DNA of 18,506 bases from JACQFK01 sp041482015 (GTDB lineage Bacteria; Planctomycetota; MHYJ01; JACPRB01). The stretch is taken from the NCBI GenBank assembly GCA_041482015.1, contig JBGPCZ010000121.1, positions 1 to 18,506 of the forward strand, in the 5' to 3' direction. The position numbers and the translations under genes were made by a program. Below, one piece after another: positions 12,646 to 18,506 of the stretch (positions are counted from its first letter, which is position 1; the number at the start of each line of letters is the position of its first letter). A model generated the notes under the pieces. The model saw only the letters and a list, made by a program, of their open reading frames with translations. It did no database searches and was not told where the DNA came from.

Positions 12646-13995
12646 ATGCGTGTCTTTTTCGTTTTCGTACCGTTCCTGTTCGCGGGATGCGCCGCCTCCT
12701 GGAGCGGCGACTACGCCCGGCTGGGCGCCGATCTCGAGCCGATCTCCGTCCGACACGAGCACGCCCCGCCCGGGCCCGCGACCGACCCGGACCTCGACCG
12801 CGTGCTGGCCGGGCCGCTCGATCTCGACGCCCTCGTCCTCGAGGCTCGCCGCCGCAATCCCGAGCTCCGCGAGGCGGCCGCCCGCGCGCAGGCCGGGCTC
12901 GAGGACGTGCGCCGCGCGGGCTCGCTGGACGACCCGATGTTCAAGCTCCAGGTCGAGGCCGTGCCCCTCCGCCACCCAGCGTCGCCCGGCAAGGCCGACG
13001 ACACCATGCTGGGCCTCAGCCAGTCGATCCCCTGGCCCGGCAACCTCTCGCTCCGCTCCGAGACGACGCTCCGCGACGCCGAGGGCCTGCACCAGCGGTA
13101 CCTGGACCGCGAGCGCGACGTGATCGCGCGGCTCAAACGCGCCTACTTCGAGTACTACTCGCTCTCGAAGGAGCTCGAGATCCACCTCGAGCACGTGAAG
13201 ATCCTCGAGGAGTTCGAGAAAGTCTCCGACGTCAAGTTCCGCAACGGCGCCGTCTCGCAGCAGGACGTCCTCAAGCCCCAGCTGGAGCAGGTGATGCTCC
13301 ACAACGACGTCTTCATGATCGTCCAGAGGATCGGCTCGGCGCAGGCGGCGATCAACCAGCTCCTCAACCGTCCCGCGTCCGCGCCCCTGGGGACGCCGCG
13401 CGAGATCCTTCCCGCCGCGGAGATGTTCGACCTCCCCGACCTGAACGCGCGGGCGATGGCCGGACGGCCCGAGCTGCGGGCCGCGGAGTTCCAGGTCAAA
13501 GGGGCGGCCACGGGGCTCAAGCTCGCGGACCGCGAGGCGACGTTCCCCGACTTCGCCGTCGGCCTGGACTACTGGCAGATCCCGGGGGGCCCCGACGCCT
13601 ACGGGGCGATGTTCTCGATCAACCTCCCGTGGTTCACCGGGAAGAAATCGGCGGAGGCGAGGCGGATGGAGCGCGTCCTCCGCGCCGACGAGGCCGCGCT
13701 CGACACAGTCCGCGGGCGCGTGCAGTTCGAGGTGCGGGACGCGTTCCTGCGGGTCGAATCCGCACGCAAGTCCCTCGCGCTGTTCAAAGGGGAGATCCTT
13801 CCCAAGAGCGCGCAGGGCGTGGAGGTCTCGCGCGCGAGCTACGAGAAGGACAAGGCCTCGTTCCTCGATCTCCTCGACTCGGAGCGTTCGCTCCGCGACG
13901 TGAAGCTGAAATACCACCAGGCCCTCGCGCAGTACGAGTCGGCGGTGGCCGACCTCGAGCGCGCGGTGGGCGCCGAACTCCGGAGGAAGCCATGA
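12646..13995 (+). CDS. CusC-like outer-membrane factor (TolC family lipoprotein)
   Basis: 449 residues. The outer-membrane channel of a tripartite metal efflux pump, spanning periplasm and outer membrane as a trimer. The leader MRVFFVFVPFLFAGC gives a lipobox (FAGC, Cys15), as in CusC. The two OEP repeats are visible: helices at about 60-95, DDTMLGLSQSIPWPGNLSLR (118-137) for the first beta-strand region, and helices 140-240; then RPELRAAEFQ (274-283), YGAMFSINLPWFTGKKSAEA (319-338) and helices 340-445. The paired QSIPWPG / INLPWFTG turns are typical of heavy-metal OMFs. GGAG lies 5 bp before the ATG. The stop overlaps the adaptor start as ATGA. Confidence 0.93.
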   Translation: MRVFFVFVPFLFAGCAASWSGDYARLGADLEPISVRHEHAPPGPATDPDLDRVLAGPLDLDALVLEARRRNPELREAAARAQAGLEDVRRAGSLDDPMFKLQVEAVPLRHPASPGKADDTMLGLSQSIPWPGNLSLRSETTLRDAEGLHQRYLDRERDVIARLKRAYFEYYSLSKELEIHLEHVKILEEFEKVSDVKFRNGAVSQQDVLKPQLEQVMLHNDVFMIVQRIGSAQAAINQLLNRPASAPLGTPREILPAAEMFDLPDLNARAMAGRPELRAAEFQVKGAATGLKLADREATFPDFAVGLDYWQIPGGPDAYGAMFSINLPWFTGKKSAEARRMERVLRADEAALDTVRGRVQFEVRDAFLRVESARKSLALFKGEILPKSAQGVEVSRASYEKDKASFLDLLDSERSLRDVKLKYHQALAQYESAVADLERAVGAELRRKP

Positions 13996-15806
13996 GCGCC
14001 GCAGGCCAGGTCGCCAAGACGTTGTTCGTCCGACTGAGGTTCATCTTCGTGTTCGTCGCCATCGGCGTGATCGTCGGCAAGTGGGACTGGATCATGGCCG
14101 TGGCGACGAAGGCGATCGGTCACCGGGAGATCGTCGCCCCGCCGGGCGACTTCGAGTGGTTCTGCCCGATGCATCCGACCATCGTCCGGAACGACGCGAA
14201 GGAAAAGTGCCCCGTCTGCTTCATGCCGCTCTCGAAGCGGAAGCGCGGCGAGAAGGTGGAGCTCCCCGCGGGCGTCGTGGCGAGGGTCACGCTCACCGGC
14301 ACGCGGGTCCGGCAGGCGGGCGTGGGGACCGAGGAGATCGGCTACCGGAACATGGTCCGCGAGCTGCGCACGATCGGGACGATCGAGTGGGACGAGCGGA
14401 AGTACGCCCATTTGAGCGCGCGCATCGCGGGGCGGGCCGACGAGCTCTTCATCAATTTCACGGGAGTACGCGTGAAGAAGGGCGACCCGGTCTACCGGCT
14501 CTACAGCCCCGACCTCGTCACGACGCAGGAGGAGTACCTGCTGGCGCTCAAGGCGCTCGAGGAGCTGAAGGACGCGGGGGACGCCGCGGTGGCGCGCGCG
14601 AGGCGGCTCGCCGACTCGACCCGCGAGCGCCTGAAGCTCTGGGGGATCGCGGAGGAACAGCTCGCCGAGCTCGAGAAGTCCAGTAAGGCGCAGACCCACC
14701 TGACGATCCTCTCCCCCGTCGGCGGAATCGTGATCAAGAAGGACATCTACGCCGGCCACCTCGTGGTGGTCGGGGAGGACCCGTACACCCTCGTGGACGA
14801 TTCGACCGTCTGGATGCAGGCCGAGGTCTTCGAGCGCGACCTCGGCCTCCTGAAGGTGGGCCAGCAGGTCGAGATCACGGCCGAGGCCTACCCGGGGACG
14901 CCATTCACCGGCCGGGTGATCTTCATCGCGCCCGAGGTGCAGAGCGACACGCGCACGGTGAAAGCGCGCGTGGACGTGGACAACAAGGACGGCCGCCTCA
15001 AGGCGGGGATGACCGTCGGGGCCGTCCTCCGGGTCCCGCTCGGGAAAGCGGGAGAGGTCTACTACGGATGCTGCGAGGCCTGCCCGGAGATCCGGGAGGA
15101 GGTCCCCGGCAAGTGCAAGAAGTGCGCGATGGAGCTCGTGAAGAAGGGCGGCGTCCACGGAGAGGAAAAGAAGGCCGCGGCGGCCGAGCCGAAGAAGAAG
15201 GACGCCCCGGAGACGAGGACGGTCTACGTCTGCGACCTCCATCCCGAGGAGGTCTTCGACAAGCCGGGCCAGTGCTTCAAAGGGAGCTGCAACGGCATGG
15301 TGCTCGAGGCGCGCAAGATCGTGCCCGGGGCCCGGCTGATCTACGTCTGCCCCGACCATCCCGAGGTCGTCTCGGACAAGCCGGGCATCTGCCCGAAAGA
15401 CCAGAAGAAGCTCCAGTACCGCATCGTCAGCGACACGAAGCAGCTCGCCGAGTCATGGGCCTGCCCGATGCATCCCGAGCGGACGGCGGGCGGGAAACTC
15501 ACCTGCCCCGAGTGCGGAACGGCGATGAAGCACGTCGAGTCCGAGGAGCTCCTCGCGGTGCCGGCCTCCGCGGTCGTCGACACCGGCGTGCGGAAGATCG
15601 TCTTCCTCGACAAGGGCCACGACACCTTCGACGCGGTCGAGGTCGAGATCGGCCCGCGGGCGGGCGAGTACTACCCGATCCTCAAAGGGCTCGCCGCGGG
15701 CGACCGGGTGGTCTCCGCGGGCGCGTTCCTCCTCGACGCGGAGGCGCGGCTCAACCCGGCGGCGGGGGTGATGTACTTCGGCGCGAGCGGCGGGGAGAAA
15801 AAATGA
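13992..15806 (+). CDS. CusB-like RND adaptor with five heavy-metal-binding modules
   Basis: 604 residues. Periplasmic adaptor joining inner-membrane pump and outer-membrane channel. ATG at 13992 follows GGAGGA and overlaps the cusC stop; the open frame further upstream is a shadow of cusC. Residues about 17-37 form the membrane anchor. A heavy-metal-binding module follows (CPMHP at 58-62, CPVCFM at 73-78). Then come barrel-sandwich, helical hairpin (about 172-232) and beta-barrel (to about 350). Residues 355-515 hold four more modules: CCEACP/CKKCAM (360-380), CDLHP/CFKGSCNGM (414-436), CPDHP/CPKDQKKL (453-474, second Cys lost) and CPMHP/CPECGTAM (491-512). The membrane-proximal domain resumes at LLAVPASAVVDTGVRKIVFL. 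The modules suggest metal capture or hand-off. Metal probably Cu/Ag, unproven. Confidence 0.92.
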   Translation: MSAAGQVAKTLFVRLRFIFVFVAIGVIVGKWDWIMAVATKAIGHREIVAPPGDFEWFCPMHPTIVRNDAKEKCPVCFMPLSKRKRGEKVELPAGVVARVTLTGTRVRQAGVGTEEIGYRNMVRELRTIGTIEWDERKYAHLSARIAGRADELFINFTGVRVKKGDPVYRLYSPDLVTTQEEYLLALKALEELKDAGDAAVARARRLADSTRERLKLWGIAEEQLAELEKSSKAQTHLTILSPVGGIVIKKDIYAGHLVVVGEDPYTLVDDSTVWMQAEVFERDLGLLKVGQQVEITAEAYPGTPFTGRVIFIAPEVQSDTRTVKARVDVDNKDGRLKAGMTVGAVLRVPLGKAGEVYYGCCEACPEIREEVPGKCKKCAMELVKKGGVHGEEKKAAAAEPKKKDAPETRTVYVCDLHPEEVFDKPGQCFKGSCNGMVLEARKIVPGARLIYVCPDHPEVVSDKPGICPKDQKKLQYRIVSDTKQLAESWACPMHPERTAGGKLTCPECGTAMKHVESEELLAVPASAVVDTGVRKIVFLDKGHDTFDAVEVEIGPRAGEYYPILKGLAAGDRVVSAGAFLLDAEARLNPAAGVMYFGASGGEKK

Positions 15807-18506
15807 AGTTCCTGATCGACAAGGTCATCGAGTTCTCGGTCCAGAACCGCTTCATCGTCATCCTGCTGGCCCTTGCGGTGAGCGTGGCGGGCCTTTTCTG
15901 CCTTTACCGGACGCCGGTCGACGCGATCCCGGACCTCTCGGAGAACCAGCTCATCGTCTGGGCCGACTGGGCCGGGCGCAGCGCGAAGGAGGTCGACGAG
16001 CAGATCACCTACCCGCTCTCCGTGAACCTCCAGGGCCTCGCGGGCGTGAAGACGATCCGGGCCGACAGCGAGTTCGGCTTCTCGATGATCGACATCATCT
16101 TCGATGAGTCGATCGATTTCTACTTCGCGCGGCAGCGCGTGATCGAGAAGCTGTCGACCGCCGGGGGCTTCCTCCCGATGGGCGTGGTGCCCTACCTCGC
16201 GCCCGACGCGACCGCGACCGGCCAGATCTTCTGGTACACCGTCGAGAGCGAGGGCCGGAGCCTCGACGAGCTCCGCGCGATCCAGGACTGGTTCGTCCGC
16301 TACCAGCTCACCGTGCCGGGCGTGGCGGAGGTGGCGAGCGTCGGCGGCTTTGTGCGCGAGTACCAGGTCGACGTCGACCCGGCGAAGCTGAGGACCTACG
16401 ACGTGACCCTGGGCGAAGTGTTCCGCGCCGTCTCGAGCTCGAACTCCAGCGTGGGGGGCAAGGTCATCCACAAGGGCGGCTCGGAGTACATCGTCCGGGG
16501 GACCGGGTGGCTGCGCGGGATCGAGGACCTCCGGGACGTGGTGGTTGCGACCCGCCGCGGGATCCCCATCACGGTCGACCGGATCGGCACGGTGCAGCTC
16601 GGCCCCGCGTTCCGCCGGAGCGTGCTCGAAAAGGACGGGCGCGAGGCGGTGGGCGGCGTCGTCATGATGCGGTACGGCGAGAACCCGCTCGAGGTGACCC
16701 GGCGGGTCAAGGCGAAGATCCAGGAACTCCAGGCCGGGCTCCCGGACAAGGTCCGCATCGTCCCGTTCTACGACCGCACGGGGCTGATCGAGGCGTCGAT
16801 CGGCACGCTCAAGCAGACCCTCATCGAGGAGATCATCGTCGCCAGCCTCGTCATCCTCCTCATCCTCTGGCACGTGCGGAGCGCGTTCGTCATCTGCGTG
16901 ACGCTCCCGATCGCGGTGCTCATCTCGTTCATCTTCATGTACCTCCTCAAGATCCCCTCGAACATCATGTCGCTCTCGGGGATCGCGATCTCGATCGGCG
17001 TGCTCGTCGACGCGGCGATCGTGATGACGGAGAATGCCTACCACCGCTTGCACGACCATTTCAAAGGGGCGCCCGTCACCGGCGACACGCGGCCCATCGT
17101 GATCGAGGCCTGCAAGGTGGTCGGGAGCCCGCTCTTCTTCTCGATCCTCATCATGCTCCTCTCCTTCGCGCCGATCTTCGCCCTGGGCGGGATCGAGGGG
17201 AAGATGTTCAACCCCCTCGCCTACACGAAGTCGTTCGCGCTCGTGGGCGTGGCCTTCATCGGGATCACGCTCGTCCCGGCCCTCCTCCCCACGTTCGTGC
17301 GGGGCCGGCTCAAGTCGCAGGACGACGTCTGGCTCGTCCGCTCCTTCGCGAACATCTACAAGCCGATGCTGGAGTTCTTCCTCAAGCACCCCGACGGCAT
17401 CGTCGTCATCACGGGGCTCTTCATGATCGTCTGCTTCCCGCTCTTCCCCCGCCAGGACGTGCTCCTGCCGAAGGTGCCGTGGCTCTTCTTCGTGATGCTC
17501 GTCCCGTTCCTCATCGGGATCTCGATGACGATGGTGGCCAGGCACAAGGTCGCGTGCGGCCTCATCCTGCTGGTCGCCGGCATCGCGAGCTACCGGACGC
17601 TCAAGCCGCTCGGGGAACAGTTCATGCCGCCGCTCAACGAGCTCGCGATCATGGACATGCCGAGCAGCAAGCCCAACCTGAACATCACGCAGGCGGGGTC
17701 GGACCTGAAGAACCGCAACCTCGTCCTGCGGCAGTTCCCCGAGGTCCACCAGGTGGTGGGCAAGGCCGGCCGCGCGGAGACGCCGACCGACCCGGCGCCC
17801 ATCTACATGGTCGAGACGATCGTCAGCCTGCGCCCGAACGACCTGTGGCCCAAGCGGAAGGTCGAGTACGACGACGCCCTCGCCGAGGCGAAGGAGGTCG
17901 CCCGCGGGCTCGCCCGTCGCGGGATCCTCAAGGAAATCCCCGTCGACGAACTCGCGGGCGCCGCCAACACGGCGACGATGGACGCGATGGCCGTCTTCGA
18001 CCGGTCGATGCGCGAGCTGGCGCTCCGGCGGATGCGCGAATCCATCCCCGACCGCGGACGCGAGCTGGTCCGGCTGATCCGGGCGGAAGTGCTCGACCTG
18101 CTGCGGAGGAAGAAGGAGCTGGAACGGGAGCCGGCCGAGGCGGAATGGATCGCGATCGAGAACCGGCTCGTGGACCTCTACGCCCGGAACTTCGACGAGT
18201 GGATCCTCCTCGAGGATGTGACACGGGCGGTCCAGAGGATCGTCGAGTTTCTCGAGAAGAAGGGCGCCGTCGCCTCGCGCGCGGACCTGCTGGCCGAATC
18301 CGTGGGCGTGATGGCGCGCATGCTCGATTCCGTCCGTTCCATCGCCGGTCACCGGCGGCCGACGCTCTTCCAGCGGATCCATGAGCGGCTCGAGGACCGC
18401 TGGGCCGAACTGGCCGCGAAGCGGGTGAAGGAGACGGACTGGGAAATCGAGGACCGCGCCCCCGGCTCGATGATCGGGCTCCTGGCCGGGGAGTTCGTCG
18501 GGAAGG
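15803..18506 (+). CDS. CusA-like heavy-metal RND pump (partial), with two insertions
   Basis: Inner-membrane proton-driven pump, heavy-metal (HME) RND family. ATG overlaps the adaptor TGA by 4 bp, and the frame is open for 901 codons to the window end. HME features: TPVDAIPDLSENQLIV (about 37-52), VDEQITYPLSVNLQGLAGVK, and the TM4 proton-relay aspartate Asp403 in GIAISIGVLVDAAIVMTENA. After TM6, residues about 532-602 contain three hydrophobic stretches where CusA has one. The second periplasmic half starts EQFMPPLNELAIMDMPSSKP, keeping the Met-rich CusA pattern, and reaches VGKAGRAETPTDPAP. From about residue 684 to the end the sequence is a charged helical region unlike CusA. The pump's C-terminal half lies beyond the window. 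Confidence 0.92.
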   Translation, partial: MKFLIDKVIEFSVQNRFIVILLALAVSVAGLFCLYRTPVDAIPDLSENQLIVWADWAGRSAKEVDEQITYPLSVNLQGLAGVKTIRADSEFGFSMIDIIFDESIDFYFARQRVIEKLSTAGGFLPMGVVPYLAPDATATGQIFWYTVESEGRSLDELRAIQDWFVRYQLTVPGVAEVASVGGFVREYQVDVDPAKLRTYDVTLGEVFRAVSSSNSSVGGKVIHKGGSEYIVRGTGWLRGIEDLRDVVVATRRGIPITVDRIGTVQLGPAFRRSVLEKDGREAVGGVVMMRYGENPLEVTRRVKAKIQELQAGLPDKVRIVPFYDRTGLIEASIGTLKQTLIEEIIVASLVILLILWHVRSAFVICVTLPIAVLISFIFMYLLKIPSNIMSLSGIAISIGVLVDAAIVMTENAYHRLHDHFKGAPVTGDTRPIVIEACKVVGSPLFFSILIMLLSFAPIFALGGIEGKMFNPLAYTKSFALVGVAFIGITLVPALLPTFVRGRLKSQDDVWLVRSFANIYKPMLEFFLKHPDGIVVITGLFMIVCFPLFPRQDVLLPKVPWLFFVMLVPFLIGISMTMVARHKVACGLILLVAGIASYRTLKPLGEQFMPPLNELAIMDMPSSKPNLNITQAGSDLKNRNLVLRQFPEVHQVVGKAGRAETPTDPAPIYMVETIVSLRPNDLWPKRKVEYDDALAEAKEVARGLARRGILKEIPVDELAGAANTATMDAMAVFDRSMRELALRRMRESIPDRGRELVRLIRAEVLDLLRRKKELEREPAEAEWIAIENRLVDLYARNFDEWILLEDVTRAVQRIVEFLEKKGAVASRADLLAESVGVMARMLDSVRSIAGHRRPTLFQRIHERLEDRWAELAAKRVKETDWEIEDRAPGSMIGLLAGEFVGK

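Noticed and set aside
12190..13917. 575-codon minus-strand open frame opposite cusC
   Set aside because: Low-complexity charged antisense frame. cusC has a lipobox and both OMF repeats on the plus strand.
12315..13991. N-terminal 559 codons of an open frame leading into the adaptor gene
   Set aside because: It overlaps the secreted Cys-rich gene and cusC out of frame and is Arg/Pro-rich noise. The adaptor starts at the ATG at 13992 with a good ribosome-binding site.
15671..18382. 903-codon open frame on the minus strand opposite the CusA-like gene
   Set aside because: Its product is an Asp/Glu/Arg/His-rich low-complexity string typical of antisense frames in high-GC genes. The plus-strand frame gives an unmistakable RND pump.

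Overview
The window is high-GC bacterial DNA from a Gram-negative (double-membrane) organism. It encodes periplasmic lipoproteins, a LolA-like exported protein, an outer-membrane factor and a tripartite RND pump, together with respiratory complex I. Genes are densely packed and many starts lack a clear Shine-Dalgarno. The phylum cannot be fixed from sequence alone. The expanded Nuo subunits and the short C-rich intergenic repeats point to one of the less-studied phyla rather than a model proteobacterium, but this is an impression only.

Region 1 (1-6658, minus strand) is a proton-pumping NADH:quinone oxidoreductase operon, read right to left as nuoA, nuoC, nuoH, nuoJ, nuoK, nuoL and nuoM (the last cut by the window edge). 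The canonical intervening genes nuoB, nuoD, nuoE, nuoF, nuoG and nuoI are absent, and the 0-20 bp junctions leave no room for them. The operon therefore carries the membrane arm plus only NuoC of the peripheral arm. Several subunits are longer than usual: NuoJ has an extra soluble domain, NuoH an extra hydrophobic pair and NuoL a His/Asp-rich loop.

Region 2 (6659-11150) holds a divergent promoter region, a small lipoprotein, a membrane-anchored TPR/cyclophilin-like protein, a LolA-like exported protein, an ECF sigma factor and an unrecognised 409-residue membrane-anchored protein. Genes here alternate in strand. Both convergent gaps (about 8195-8449 and 9695-9920) carry pairs of inverted, roughly 50-bp C-rich/G-rich repeats built from CCCAAATCCCAA-type units. 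These overlap or abut the stop codons of the flanking genes. Each gap also contains a further palindrome.

Region 3 (11151-18506, plus strand) is a heavy-metal (probably Cu/Ag-type) efflux operon. It begins with a zinc-finger anti-sigma-like membrane protein with a Cys-rich periplasmic domain, then a small secreted Cys-rich protein. CusC-like outer-membrane factor, CusB-like adaptor and CusA-like RND pump (cut by the window end) follow. The last three overlap by 4 bp. The adaptor has five heavy-metal-binding modules instead of none or one. The pump has extra hydrophobic segments before its second periplasmic half and a large helical insertion within that half. I infer that the Cys-rich anti-sigma factor senses metal and controls the operon, perhaps with the ECF sigma factor 1.6 kb upstream. 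Metal identity and sigma pairing are inference.
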